From positions 31,573,778-31,637,777 of the forward strand of contig OY754979.1 of NCBI GenBank assembly GCA_963576475.1: a stretch of 64,000 nucleotides of DNA. The letters run 5' to 3'. This document shows positions 1-10,569 of this stretch, piece after piece. Source of the DNA: Molanna angustata (Eukaryota > Arthropoda > Insecta > Trichoptera > Molannidae). The number at the start of each line of letters is the position of its first letter. The first letter of the stretch is position 1. The translations under genes and the position numbers were made by a program. The notes beneath the pieces are model-generated. The model was not told where the DNA came from. It ran no database searches and worked only from the letters and a program-made list of their open reading frames with translations.

Positions 1-435
1 TAATGGAATTAGCGGAAAAAAAAATCATTTTTTTCGTAGATATGTGTATGGTATATTCTATAGATGCGTTATACAAATAGATGTCAATAGATTTTCATAC
101 CGCCATATATTGAAAGATAACACAACTTGAAAATTGATAACGACATAAAAAAAATCCTTGGGGACGTGTAAGAAATACAAAATTTGTGGTTATATATATT
201 TTGAATGATGTGATTCATATTAATTACACCAACATTGTTAACAGTCTCTTTCTACGGTTCTGAAATAAAAAGGTTAAAAAGGTTTATTAGTGGACCAGTG
301 AAAACTCCATGCATTATTCAATAGGATAATTAATATTGATACAAAAATTAAAAATAATATACAATTGATTTACTAGTACATAAAAAAATCACTAAAATAA
401 GACAGCTGATAAAATCAAAGTACTAGGAAAGATAG
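1..435. other. AT-rich spacer, nothing recognised
   Basis: No convincing frame, RNA gene or repeat relative inside the window was seen in this stretch. Confidence 0.5.
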
Positions 436-439
436 GAGG

Positions 440-625
440 AGACAGCTGTCCTAAACGCACTGAGAGAGCTCGCAGAGATGTCGAGTGTATTAATAAACAT
501 TATACACCGTGCAAGCACGGTACACAAAAGCATTCTGAGTGTAGTTGTTATTACAATTAGGAATATAAAAAGTGCTAGGATATCTTGTTGTTTTGCTCGG
601 ACAGTGAAAGCAACTTGTTTTCATC
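440..625 (-). pseudogene. Jockey-type LINE, C-terminal scrap
   Basis: Read on the minus strand this stretch aligns by eye with the minus-strand piece at 30355-30660. Both have an NNY-x-Q motif, then VxR/VHxT, and end in a leucine/alanine-rich LDIFANAL-like tail. This resembles the short conserved tail after the thumb domain of Jockey-superfamily reverse transcriptases. The frame is broken by a stop. It is a degenerate fragment and the clade is uncertain. Confidence 0.4.
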
Positions 626-1185
626 AAGTCTGAGGATTACGCAAATTGCTGACCAACTTAAACAAATATATAATATCAATTAGGGTCCTGCGGTTCGCCA
701 GAGTTACCAAATTATGGTAAGTTGAGACCAAGGAGAAAATCAAGATGATGTTATGTAGAACTTATTCTTTAGTAACATTTTTAGCTGAAGGACTAATACA
801 GTTTGAATATAAACTATATATTTGAGAACCACTGTACCGAAGAAAGTATTCCCATCTGGTGTAGTATGATAATAATATATCTACATTGTGATTCTGAATA
901 AATGAACTGGCATCTCTGACATTCCTTCTAGTTCGTCTCCCATAGACAAAACTTTCCTATCTTTCTTTTCATCCTATTGCTTTGTTTTTTTTTGACGATT
1001 GCTATGAAAATTGTCCGCAGTTGACTAAAGTTTGCCTCTTTCAGAAACGGAATAAGTTGAACGGAAAACTTAAGGGATATGAAAGTAAAGAATAAAAATA
1101 AAAAAAAGAGTATATGAATATCTTTTCAAGTACAGCTAGTCTTTGTAATAATAATTTAGTTGATATGTTTTTTTTAAATTCAGGT
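626..1185. other. AT-rich spacer, nothing recognised
   Basis: No supported gene or repeat was seen. Poly-A and poly-T runs are common. Confidence 0.45.
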
Positions 1186-1189
1186 GGTA

Positions 1190-1470
1190 ATGTACCATAC
1201 CATACCACTACGCTATCTCCCTATTTGAGGTAGGGTGAGAAAATCAAGCGCCAGACTCCTCTCTCTTGCAAATACGTCCATGTATCGTCTCATACACGCT
1301 CTTTTGTTATTATTACTTCTGTTGTCTTCATTTTTCGAAATTCCATTTACGGGATCATGCCAACTTTTCCATGGCCGACCTTTACTTTTCAGTCAGTCTT
1401 ATATACTTTTTTTGTCATACGGTCATCACTCATTCTTTCCAAACCGCCTCAGGGCATTTAGTTTAATAAA
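1190..1470 (-). pseudogene. LINE-A C-terminal fragment (degenerate)
   Basis: The minus strand carries decayed pieces of the LINE-A reverse transcriptase C-terminus: a GRPWKSWHDPVN block (normally GRPRKGWHDHVN) followed by NKRACMRRYMDV. Several frame breaks are present. The 3' end lies at the low-coordinate side, near CCATACCATACC, a decayed form of the CATA-type tail that other copies carry. The plus-strand open frames here are antisense shadows. Confidence 0.6.
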
Positions 1471-1476
1471 TAAACA

Positions 1477-1600
1477 AAAAATAAATTGGCTGCCTTAAAA
1501 CAGGAATTATTCCTAACTAGGCAGACAAGATTCCTAATGGGTTGTGTTAGTGGAACGCAACCTATATACCTACCAAAAAAATGGGTGAATTCAGATATTC
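1477..1600. repeat. Unclassified repeat shared with 21570-21665 (inverted)
   Basis: The stretch beginning AAATTGGCTGCCTTAAAACA and continuing through ATTCCTAACTAGGCAGACAA is present in reverse complement near 21570-21665, including the GTTGTGTT...GGAACGCAACCTATATACC part. Both copies sit beside a LINE-A fragment. The element type is unknown. Confidence 0.6.
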
Positions 1601-1607
1601 TATACTT

Positions 1608-1995
1608 CTTAACTTTCAGTGTCCAAGATCATCAACCTATATTGTGTCTCTCCAGTGATTTGCAGGCATAATGGCATTCTCATTCGTTTGCCACAGATCC
1701 TCCTCAGAGCAACCTCTTTCCATAAGCGGGCAGTTTGGCAGGTGTGACGTGTTCTGCGTCTCCCCAAATTCGCATGCCATGTCCTGGTCATCCAATAGCA
1801 TTCTCCATCTGTCCAGGTTTACCTTGCACCTTTCTACACCCGTACTTAGTCTATTCAGGGATTTCTAGGTTGTATATGGTAGTCGGTGAACCGTTGAAAG
1901 TAGCTCTGTTGGTTCATAGAAGTTTCCACTTCCTAACCGTTCCTTCCACAGCTCGACTCTTCTCTTTTCACTGGTTGAGGTTAGTGCGATTGTAT
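1608..1995 (-). pseudogene. LINE-B C-terminal RNase H/zinc-knuckle-like fragment
   Basis: The minus strand encodes a SLNRLRTGVERC motif followed by a tryptophan-containing linker, CEFGETQNTSHLPNCPL and a CSEEDLW stretch. This is the signature of the C-terminal region of a group of insect LINEs (TW-x2-LNRLRTGV ... CxCG ... HLxxCP). It is the same domain as the piece at 18655-18995. A stop codon replaces part of the leading tryptophan motif. It is non-functional and isolated from any reverse transcriptase core. Confidence 0.65.
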
Positions 1996-2039
1996 TCCTG
2001 AGAAAACTGTTTTTTTTTCTTTGTATATATTCAAGATAT

Positions 2040-2313
2040 TTCATCCTTGTTCCAATGTAATCTGTTTTTTAAAAGGAAACATAAAAATTATTATTATTAT
2101 TAGTTTCATCTGACTTACGATATCTCTTTCAATCATACATTCTAGTATAATATCCTCATTTCTTATTCTACCATTCATCGTTTTACAACCCATTCGTCTT
2201 AGTGACCTCATTTCAACCGCGTTAATTCTACTTTCATGCGTCTTCTGCCATGTCCATGTCTCACTAGCATACATTATAGTCGGTACGACGATACCATTGT
2301 GTGCTTCAAGCAT
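2040..2313 (-). pseudogene. LINE-A fragment, reverse transcriptase C-terminus
   Basis: The minus strand reads VVPTIMYASETWTWQKTHES and RINAVEMRSLRRMGCKTM, then RIRNEDIILECMIERDI. The YASETW box and the INAVEMRSLRR block are the hallmarks of the C-terminal part of this LINE family. The copy stops short of the GRPRK block and ends near an ATT microsatellite at 2085-2102. It is a truncated copy. Confidence 0.8.
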
Positions 2314-2588
2314 TACATTACCAGGTGATTATGTGATGCTTTAAACTATAAATAGGTACTATAAATCCCTGATAGAAATATTGACCGCTGTGAGATAATT
2401 TTAAATAGTTTGATATCTATGTCGGTGTCCTATGTTCAATTTTCAATAGGGAATAAATATAATATTATTAATTTAATCAAAAACTACCTTACACTCTGTA
2501 CATGTGGCGAGTTTATTACCGCATTGCAATTTCTTCCAAATAATCAGTATTTCCATTCCAGAGATGCAAGATTTTTGTGAAAAATAAA
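2314..2588. other. AT-rich spacer, nothing recognised
   Basis: No supported feature was seen. Confidence 0.45.
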
Positions 2589-2589
2589 T

Positions 2590-3110
2590 ATTGAACCAAA
2601 CAGCTAACACTGCAAACGTTTTTACTCAGAATTTTTAATTTTTGTTTCAGTCAGGGGTTGTCAACATTAAAAATTATATTTTACTTTTCCATATATCTCA
2701 AAAACCATAAATGCAAGAACACTGAAATCTTATTTAAATATAAATTATCTCCAGTTCATTGTTATGAGAAAGTGACAGATTCAACGTTCCAACTTTTAAT
2801 ATTTTTTTAAATACTAAAAAACGCCGAAAAAACAATTTTTGTAAAAAAATTAATTTTGTGACTAGATTGTTTCATACAATTTGTATGCCAGTCAAGCTGT
2901 TATCATATTCGTGGTAGGAAAAAGGACTGACCTCCTTACTATCCTATCCTGACATACATGTTTTGAATAGAAAATAAAATATTCAATACTTTAGATCTAA
3001 GGGTTTTTTGTTTGGTACGTATTCTTCACTTATACATACTATCGCCATCGATAGTTGGATCTCGTGTGTTACATGCAACTAGTGTCAATTAAGTACAAAG
3101 GTCTCAATAC
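2590..3110 (+). repeat. Repeat alpha, truncated copy with an empty target site
   Basis: This belongs to the same interspersed family as 54020-55900 (plus) and 62150-62912 (minus). Shared landmarks are TTTTTGTTTCAGTCAGGGGT, CATATATCTCAAAAACCATA, CATACAATTTGTATG, and the end TATCGCCATCGATAGTTGGA...ACATGCAACTAGT. It has no conserved frame. The site at 3014-3035 (GGTACGTATTCTTCACTTAT) is uninterrupted, whereas the copy at 54.9 kb carries an 833-bp transposon at this point. Confidence 0.75.
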
Positions 3111-3332
3111 ATTATAGGTTAGTTATTTTTCTTGTAGATATATTTACCAATGATATTCAACGGATAAATATGGAGACATTACTGTCTTAAAATGACGCTT
3201 ACTGTAAAACAATTTATTTATAAACACTTCCTTGCATTCTGCACCAGTGTTTCTAGCCCAGAACAGCAATAATAACGTGAGAATCAATGAAAAAACCTAA
3301 AGTGTGAATTTTCTATGTTAAGCTTTTTAATA

Positions 3333-3718
3333 CCCCCTATTCAGTAGCTTTTGTAACTTAAATAGGAACATACTAAAATTGTAGATTTTAGATTTACGGT
3401 CTTATTTCAGCGTTATAAAATATCAACTTGAACTAAATGGAATAGGAATGTACCTATATTAGCCGGAATGTTCTTAAAAATGTACTGAATTAGAAGTATT
3501 TTGAATAACTATGAAAATGATGAAAATTTCATAATTTTCATTATTATTCATAATACGTCTAATTCAGTAACTTTTAAGAACGTTCCGGCTAAAATAGGTA
3601 CGTTCCTATTCCATTTAGTCCAAGTTGATATTTTATAACGCTGAAATAATACCGTAATTCTAAAATCTACAATTTTAGAACGTTCCTATTTTAGTTACAA
3701 TAGTTAGTGAATAGGGGG
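3333..3718. mobile_element. Fold-back MITE, 386 bp, near-complete palindrome
   Basis: The element begins CCCCCTATTCA and ends TGAATAGGGGG. The two halves are inverted copies of each other over almost the full length, for example ATGGAATAGGAATGTACCTA against TAGGTACGTTCCTATTCCAT. A short spacer around 3515-3535 separates the arms. The flanks are TAATA at 3328-3332 and TAATA at 3719-3723, a possible 5-bp duplication. A 2-bp TA duplication with longer terminal repeats is the alternative. It encodes no protein, so it must be non-autonomous. Confidence 0.88.
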
Positions 3719-4094
3719 TAATATTGCTTCTTTTAATTTTAATTTAATTAAAAAACAAATGGGTTTCCTTGATTCTACATTTATTAAATGATATTTTCCG
3801 TAAGGAAAATATGAATCTACCTTAAAATATGAAAGCATGCACTATTTTCATCATGAAAGACGCGAAGTGAGGTACGAAGAGCCCTCTTGAATCTTTCGGC
3901 TGTGCCGTGGAATATGTATATACACATTTCTGAAGGAGGGGTATTATATCTTTGACATTCACCATCATAATCTAACTCCAGCTTCTACCCATGCGTCCAT
4001 TCATTTCAAGCTCAGGAGAGCGAATGTACAAATTAGCATAATGAATAGGGTTGGAGGAGGGTTGCGGCAGGGTCGCAACCGCCGAAGGTTCAAA

Positions 4095-4440
4095 AGGTGC
4101 AGTCGCGTCAGGTCTGCACCGTTCAAACTTTTTTAAATATTTTCTATAAAAATTGAGTTTAGTGACGACATCGTTCCATACAATTTGTATGGCATTATAC
4201 ACTACACAATTTCTACGGGGACTCTCAATAGTTTAATATAAATAAAGACTGACCTTCATACTATACTATCCTGACAAACATACCTACATGTTTTATAAAA
4301 AAATATTTATTAATTTGTGTTTAAGTGTTTATAGATTTGTACGTATTATTCAATTATACACAACATCGCCATCGACAGTTAGATCTCATGTGTTTCATGT
4401 AACTAGTTCTAAAGGAAGTAGTCACATGCTCGAAACAAAC
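4095..4440 (+). repeat. Repeat alpha, truncated copy
   Basis: It contains ATTGAGTTTAGTGACGACAT, CATACAATTTGTATGGC, CCTGACAAACATACC and the terminal ATCGCCATCGACAGTTAGAT...CATGTAACTAGT. It covers the 3' part of the family only. The position equivalent to the transposon insertion at 54.97 kb (4339-4359) is uninterrupted. Confidence 0.7.
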
Positions 4441-4577
4441 AAAATCTCCATATTTGCCTATCCCATCATACGACATCTTCAACTTCACATATTTTCCTGA
4501 CTTTCACGTTCCTCACTCCATTACCCGTATGCAGAGTCCTAGCTACCTAAATACTAACTCCTAACCTCACTGACAGG

Positions 4578-5225
4578 TACCTAAATACTAACCTCAGACA
4601 ACTGAAAAACATTAATCGAAATTTACCCAAGAATGAGACTAAAACACTTGTAAATTCATTCGTTGTGTCTCGGCTTGATTACTGCAACGGCATTTATGCT
4701 GGATTGCCGAAGTATCAGCTCGATAGACTACAGATGGTATTTAACACAGCGCGCGCAGCGGCAAGACTTATTTTCGGTGCAGAAAAACGATGTCATATAA
4801 CTCCACTACTAAAGTGTTTAGAGCGAATTGATTACAAAATTTGTTTGACAGTATATAATGCTTTGAACAACCTGGCACCAAAATATATACAAGAGCTGTG
4901 TTAGAGAAGAGATCTCTCTGGGAGGCATCTCACACTCAGGTCGTCTGGATCACAGAGTAACAATTCCTTAAAGGAGTTGGACAGAGTCAGCAAAGCGGCT
5001 TACTATGACCGATGCTTTAGTGTGAGCGGTCCTATTAAGTGGAATTCACTGCCTCTAGATGTCCGCAGTGCTCAAAGCAAGAGCACTTTCAATAAAGGAG
5101 TGAAAACATCTTTGTTTCAGAGAACAACACAACAATAAACTATCAGCGCCCTTGGTATGATCTCGAATCATTAAACGGCGCTATACAAATAACTTATTAT
5201 TATTATTATCATTATTAGTATTCTT
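4578..5225 (+). pseudogene. CR1/L2-like LINE 3' end, one nonsense codon
   Basis: A frame from 4578 reads LRQLKNINRNLPKNETKTLV, then NSFVVSRLDYCNGIYAGLPK and YQLDRLQ, the conserved block after the catalytic core of CR1/L2/Jockey reverse transcriptases. It continues to TAA at 5136-5138, with SAAYYDRCF-like and WNSLPLDVRSA motifs typical of the C-terminus. One TAG at 4902-4904 interrupts it. The 3' end (AGCGCCCTTGG...ATTAAACGGCGCTATACAAA, then TTATTATTATT) matches the usual short 3' UTR and trinucleotide tail of this group. The upstream domains are missing, so this is a 5'-truncated, dead copy. A second copy of the 3' end lies at 26560-26625. Confidence 0.88.
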
Positions 5226-5625
5226 AAGTTAGCGATTGCGTCGCTGAGACATCACTAACTAAATACTAAATACTACGCAAAATTTAAGGTCGATGGCGTA
5301 GCGTTTCACATTATTGCATATGAAGAAAAGAGATAGATAGTTTTCTATAGGTTTAGACTGATGTTTAAAATGTTTTTTTTTGTCATAACAACACAAACAC
5401 ATGTGACCATGTTTACACTGACAGATAGATGTCGCGGTTTTTCTGAAATTCCAGCGAATTTTCGGTTGATGATGATTTTATCAACGAAGCCGATAAAAGC
5501 TCATCAACCGAAAAAATCTCGTATTTTAGTATTAAACCACTCGGAAGTTTCCTCGCTATCAACCTTACTTTTTGACAATTCGCAAATGTTAGCTTACGCC
5601 GATGCGCATGCGCTAAGTATTTAAA
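5226..5625. other. Spacer, nothing recognised
   Basis: Only short open frames overlap here and none has a recognisable motif. The sequence around 5465-5515 contains the inverted words TCGGTTGATGA and TCATCAACCGA. Confidence 0.4.
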
Positions 5626-5631
5626 TATTAT

Positions 5632-5912
5632 GTCTCTGCAATGCAATTCTCATACAAAAACTTCGTAACATCCTCCAGTTAGGAAGCCACATGATCTTCT
5701 AACTTAAATGAGCGACTGTGCAATGAAAACATGGTTAGTATTTAGAATTTAGTATCTGCATTCGGACCTTTGTCTCTGCAATACAATTCTCATACAAAAA
5801 CTTCGTAGCATCTTCCAGTTAGGAAGCCACGTGATCTCCTAACAAGTGAGAGACTGTGCAATGAAAACATGGTTCGTATTTAGAATTTATGTCGGACTCT
5901 GCATTCGGACCA
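5632..5912. repeat. Tandem duplication, unit about 138 bp
   Basis: Two adjacent units share GTCTCTGCAATGCAATTCTC, ACAAAAACTTCGTA, CCAGTTAGGAAGCCAC, GACTGTGCAATGAAAACATG and CTGCATTCGGACC. A third, partial copy lies at 37990-38090 (CTCCAGTTAGGAAGCCACGT...AACATGGTTCGTATTTAGAA). Function is unknown. Confidence 0.8.
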
Positions 5913-6359
5913 GTCTAAGCGTAAGACCTGCAATTTTCGGGAGAGTTTTCATTTCCGACACTCTCAGTACCTACTCGCTTGCACATAATAAACATCGGCG
6001 CCTTTTAAGTTTAGTGTGGCGGGCGTCGCAAACTGTAGGCCCGGTCCTGTGTGGCAGCTAGTGGCTAGGGTCTAAATAACACAGCATTAACCCTGAAAGT
6101 GATTTATATCTTGACTTGTCTAAATTGAAGGCTGCCAACATTTCAAATTCAGGTATCGTGATTAGTTTAAACGATGCATTATACAAAGACTCCTCTTGAT
6201 AGAATATTTTCTTCATACTAAGCTATGATTTATTTTAAACGAGCATTATTTTTGTAATGAAGTAGGTATTATTTACGTATTTTGTAACTGCTTGGATTTT
6301 TTTTTATCTCAACGCTTAAAACAACTTGAATATTATTATTTAAAAAATATATATCTGTG

Positions 6360-6556
6360 CTTGAAACAGGTAGATAATACCTACATCTTCACACATTCCC
6401 TGAACTAAATGAAGTGTGCTATAGTTGAGCGAACGGTCGAGGCAGGATTCGATCTCGCGACTTCGATTCGATCTCGCGACTTCGATTCGATCTCGCGACT
6501 TCAATTCGATCTCGCGACTTCGATTCGATCTCGCTACTTCGATTCGATCTCATATA
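6360..6556 (-). repeat. SINE-C copy with an expanded 19-bp minisatellite
   Basis: On the minus strand AATCCTGCCTCGACCG and CAACTATAGCACA match the B-box-to-body junction of the SINE at 11439-11600. Directly upstream of the tRNA-like part, GATTCGATCTCGCGACTTC (19 bp, plus-strand form) is repeated five times from 6446 with a partial sixth. The minisatellite unit is the B-box neighbourhood of the SINE itself. Confidence 0.75.
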
Positions 6557-6587
6557 AATTATTATTTGAATTATTTTAAAAGCAAAG

Positions 6588-6720
6588 TGTGCAGGGTTGT
6601 GTTCAGATTCAACGATCGACGTCGGGCTTCGATTGTATGGCGTTTTTCACACCAATCTCACTGAACGCTTTCGAGCGGCGTTTCAATCTGATGGCTGCAT
6701 CGGGCGTTTTAAATGTCAAA
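6588..6720. mobile_element. MITE related to 18444-18572, degenerate
   Basis: The left end CAGGGTTGTGTTCAGATTCA is followed by GACGTCGGGC and by GCGTTTTTCACACCAATCTCA, the same landmarks as the cleaner copy at 18.4 kb in the opposite orientation. The right end (GTTTCAATCTGATGGCTGC) is degraded. Confidence 0.6.
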
Positions 6721-6865
6721 TGTCACTTTTTAGGTTATATTATCATCCAATTACTGGGCAGTGTTATTGCAGCGAAATATTGGGCAGTTGTGTGAATAAT
6801 GATATCTGACCTTTTATTGGAATTTTTTTAATGATATTTTATAAATGTACCTCTTTGTGAATGCA

Positions 6866-7664
6866 TCTTCTTTTCTTCTTCTTCTTCTTCTTCAGCCTAT
6901 TTCCGTCCACTCCTGAACGAAGGTCTCCTCCATTTGACTCCACGTCGTCCTGTCCTGTGCAGTTTGCATCCAGGATGTGCCAGCATATCTTGTAATATCG
7001 TCCCTCCACCGCAGCTGCGGCCGCCCCACACCTCTCTTTGTCATACGAGGTCTCCAAGTCAGCATTCTCTTTGTCCACTTATCGTCCGAGCTTCTGGCTA
7101 CGTGTCCCGCCCATTTCCATTTCAGAGTCACCACACGGTGGGTGGATTATATCTGTTACTTTTGTTCTTTCCCTCACCGTTTCATTTGTCTCTTACCTTG
7201 TCTCTTAGTGACAGACCCAGCATGGATCTTTCCATAGCTCTTTGGGTGACTCGCAGTTTTTCGGCACTCAGTTTAGAGAGAGTTACTGTTTCTAGGCCAT
7301 ATGTAGCAACTGGCAGCACACACGCTTCATATACTTTCCTTTTCAGGTTTATGGGTGTTTTCCGATTTTTCAATATATATCCCATTTTTCCGAAGGCAAC
7401 CCAACTTAGTCCAATCCTTTTGATTTCAGCCGTCTGGTTTTCTTTATCTAGTCTAATGCTGTGAACCAGGTATATATAATTTTGAACATCTTCTATGTTG
7501 CTGCCTTCAAATCTAATCTGAAAGTCGTTTGTGCCCATTACTTTTGTTTTTGCCAGGTTCATACATAGTCCCACATTTTTGGAGACCTCATTTAACTCTA
7601 GCAGCATTTCTGCCAGCTCTTGTGAATGCATACTGTCACCATAAAAAATGTCACCTGATGTCAA
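6866..7664 (-). pseudogene. RTE-type LINE, 5'-truncated, with GAA tail
   Basis: On the minus strand the frame reads QELAEMLLELNEVSKNVG, then the CMNLAKTKVM block of the reverse transcriptase, YLVHSIRLDKENQTAEIKR, YGLETVTL and LRVTQRAMERSMLGLSLRD. After a frame break it resumes WKWAGHVARSSD, GVGRPQLRWRDDI and AQDRTTWSQMEETFVQEWT. The order and motifs are those of the C-terminal reverse transcriptase and tail of RTE LINEs well known from moths and butterflies. The stop (6892-6894 on this strand) runs directly into a GAA tail at 6866-6893. The endonuclease and catalytic core are absent. Confidence 0.9.
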
Positions 7665-7779
7665 CTGATATAATACCTAGATACCACAGAAACAAAGAGA
7701 AGTCATCATTCCACAGATAAAATAGAAGTCAACAGATATTATAAATGTCATAGCGTATTTCACCCGACAATTTTACCGA

Positions 7780-7907
7780 GCGTTTGGTGCGTACACTCGA
7801 CGTTCAATCTGGACGCTACAGAGTGTCTTTCCGGTCATTATGAACGGCTTGGAGGGTCACTACGAGTACCTAAGTGCACTCGGCGTTCAATGTGAACGTA
7901 GCCCTGA
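7780..7907. repeat. Two partial copies of a MITE end
   Basis: GTACACTCGACGTTCAATCT and GTGCACTCGGCGTTCAATGT are direct copies about 80 bp apart; the second ends GAACGTAGCCCTG. The words recall the CAGGGCTGTGTTCAGAT ends of the MITEs at 6.6 and 18.4 kb. No inverted partner was seen. Confidence 0.4.
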
Positions 7908-7909
7908 GG

Positions 7910-8325
7910 GCAATTCTAAACATTTTACTACATATTTATTATGGTCATTGTTCATTTTTTCTTCTTGAAAGGTTTACAATCTCTGAATGTATTTCCAATG
8001 TACACGTCATTTAAAGAAAATAAAAATTCAAAAGTGTTTGTTTGTGTCAAAATATTGTAAAGTTTGTTTGTGTGAAATTTGTAAAGGAGGTATTGAAGTT
8101 TTATAGACCTTGATGATGCCGAGACACCTCGGTAAAAACATTCCGTTGTAAAAAATCGAATCTACGAAGAAAAACTTAATTGTACAAAACTTGATAATAT
8201 TTTGAATGGTTTGATAGATTTTATTATTCATTAAAGATTTCTGTTATTACAATAGTATATTAGAATCATGTGCTTGACAAGGGAGATGATAATCACAGAG
8301 AAAGATACGAATTTATTACAATTTT
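7910..8325. other. AT-rich spacer with a repeat fragment
   Basis: GTTCATTTTTTCTTCTTGAA followed by AGGTTTACAATCTCTGAATG (7949 on) matches the units at 52.1-52.55 kb. The rest is unassigned. Confidence 0.45.
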
Positions 8326-8329
8326 TGTT

Positions 8330-8690
8330 ATACTTTAAAAGTTATCGAGGATCCAACCCCACGGTTGGACACAACCCCCCCCAATTTAAACCAATTGCGC
8401 TCCAAACCCTGATGAGATTTTATCAATCTTACGTGGGGGGTACTTTTATACGTCGAGGTTTGAAGATTGAATGTAAATTTAGTAGCGGAGAGGGCTCTTG
8501 ACCTATTACTCTAAGGGGAGACTGGAGACTGTATACGGAATGAGGGCCCCGGGAGAGGAAATGGGCTCTCCACCGTCGAAACTCTTCCCACAATGACGCT
8601 CATAACTTTTTTCGAGAGTTTTCCTCGGAAAAGGATTAATCGAGCGAAAAATTTGATATACTTTAATCATATCAAATCAATTATACAAAG
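8330..8690. other. Unclassified block of higher GC
   Basis: The block contains CCCCACGGTTGGACACAACC, ACGTGGGGGGTACTTTTA, GAGGGCCCCGGGAGAGGAAA and CTCATAACTTTTTTCGAGAG. It is clearly less AT-rich than its neighbours, has no convincing frame and has no second copy in the window that I could see. It may be part of an LTR or of another element. Confidence 0.3.
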
Positions 8691-8869
8691 AAGGCATAAT
8701 ATAACGCTTAATCATGTGACTGAAAACATATTATTATACTAAAACCGCCCAATACACTATGAAGATACGTGTCAGTAAGGATAACTATCGCGTGGGTTTA
8801 AAAAATTATAAAGCGTGTTTTTTTTTGTATTTGAAACCCAAAATTTATTGATGAAGTACAAACCTGAAT

Positions 8870-9022
8870 TGAAATTAAAAAACTCCATCGGTCATTCATA
8901 TTATAGAAGAACCAAGAACTCGAGGCACCTACAGGGCTTACGACCTGTCATCAGCTGGTTTAGGTGATCACTTAATGCGTTTTCGCAACGTTCACCAATT
9001 ACGCCTTATTATTGAATTCCCT
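8870..9022 (+). repeat. Repeat beta, truncated copy
   Basis: It contains GGCACCTACAGGGCTTACGA, CCTGTCATCAGCTGGTTTA and CAACGTTCACCAATTACGCC, the core of the beta family. It abuts the R1-like LINE that follows. Confidence 0.75.
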
Positions 9023-9600
9023 TATCAATGCGATTTCTTTCAGCCCTGCTGGACTCTTGGCAGGCTCGATGGAGCTCGTGCCCCGTGGGAAGAACAACAT
9101 TCTTGTTTTTCCCTGATATGAGGACTAGACTTCGTCAATCTTGGGCCGTCCCAGATTTCTGGACATCCCAGTTCATCACAGGACACGGCAGCTTTAATAG
9201 CTATCTTCATAGATTCCGCCTTGTAAACTCGTCCTAATGTCAGCTATACCTATACCATCACCCCGACCAAACTTCAGAGCACATCCTCTGGGAATGCTCT
9301 AACCCAAATGTGTCCTACAACAGAACGGAGCTCCTCGCTGCTGAACAGCCCTCAAATTGTTTTGCCATGGTTATAGTACCCTTCTATCTGCTGAAAAAAA
9401 ATAGAAATTCCAGAGTGTCCTTGGTCAACTCTCTGGTGCCCATTACCTCAATCAAAGGCTTGAAGTAATCTCGCGAAAATCCATGTCTGTGAATATTATT
9501 TTCACCGACGTTGATTGTCGTTTTTTGCACAATTGTGCCGAGACCACGAGTCTAGAGGAGCTTCTAGAGCTACTCTTCGTGCCATGAATTATTTGTCATT
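9023..9600 (+). pseudogene. R1/Jockey-like LINE, C-terminal RNase H-like region
   Basis: The frame reads LLDSWQARWSSCPVGRTTFL, FFPDMRTRLRQSWAVPDFW and TSQFITGHGSFNSYLHRF, then a stop, then HHPDQTSEHILWECSNPN. The GRTTFxFFPD, QFITGHG and CxxCG...EHILWEC signatures belong to the region after the reverse transcriptase in R1/Jockey-type LINEs. Stops and frame breaks show it is dead, and the core is missing. Confidence 0.8.
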
Positions 9601-9654
9601 CTTACTAGCGTTCTGTGATGGGGCTGTTTTCAGTACCCATATGCGGAATATATT

Positions 9655-9840
9655 TCTTTAATATTCCAACTTCGTCTGTATTGAGATGTTAAAAAATTGA
9701 CAAAAATTTCGTTGATTCCCAACAGGAAAAAAATCCAAAGCTTGCGTAAATGCAACTATTAAAATATTCGATTTTCCTATAAAGAATTCAATTTCGCAAA
9801 AAAAAAAATCTGCTATAAAACATATTACTTCGCGTATCAA
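9655..9840 (-). repeat. Repeat beta, distal half
   Basis: On the minus strand it reads GGATTTTTTTCCTGTTGGGA and then ATATTCCAACTTCGTCT (plus-strand form), as in the other beta copies. The encoded FFPVGNQRN peptide corresponds to FFPVGSQRY of the copy at 31.25-31.5 kb. Confidence 0.65.
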
Positions 9841-10295
9841 AGGAGGTAAAAGTAGGAAAAAAGGCTTTTCTTGTTAGCGTTATATTACTTGAGAATGATG
9901 AAAGGCTTTGTTGGTTTGGGCATGTCGACCATCGAGGTGTATGGACTAGATGAAGATTAATAGCCAAAATAGGCCATTGTTGGGATACTGGATACCTACA
10001 ACGCCATAGAGTGTATTGTTACATTAAAGAATTTAGCCACACCTTTGATACATTGTACCCAAGCGAGTCTTCGCACGGTGTGATCATTTTTAATATAATA
10101 ATTTTTAATTTTTATAGTCCATTTATGTATTTTTATTATAGGTACCTCAGTCTAGTTAAGTTCATAATAATATTATTTAATTTTTAAACGCACTCTATGC
10201 ATCAAAATAATATTTTTTATTTGTCTATGTTTTTCTTTTTCGAATATATCAATGAATATTATTTCTTTACAGCCCGTGTTAATGGCGATTTTTTT
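9841..10295. other. Spacer, nothing recognised
   Basis: No motif-bearing frame was found. AATGATGAAAGGCTTTGTTG and GGTTTGGGCATGTCGACCAT at 9893-9935 weakly recall the W-F/W-GHV box of LINE tails, but too little remains to call. Confidence 0.35.
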
Positions 10296-10299
10296 ACAC

Positions 10300-10560
10300 C
10301 CTGTTTTTTTTATATTTCGCTTGTCTGTCTGTACTAGAATTTTGCGATTACTTTTCGACCAGTTAGAACTTTGAGACTTTCAGAATTTGTATATGTCCGA
10401 TGACAATGAACGTTACAATTGATTCCAGCTTGATTCATCTGATATTTTGATAAAATTGAACAATTTTGTATTTCATACAAAGCAAACAAAGCTATGCGTT
10501 TCCCGTTGAGCGTTAGTACAATTTTAATTTTATTCGGTTAGATAGAACCGAATTTTAAGC
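10300..10560. repeat. Repeat delta
   Basis: GACCAGTTAGAACTTTGAGA, GATGACAATGAACGTTACAA, ATTGAACAATTTTGTATTTC and CCCGTTGAGCGTT recur at 12185-12310, 12768-12815 and 13080-13110. There the family is broken up by other sequence. Confidence 0.6.
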
Positions 10561-10569
10561 GATTTTACA

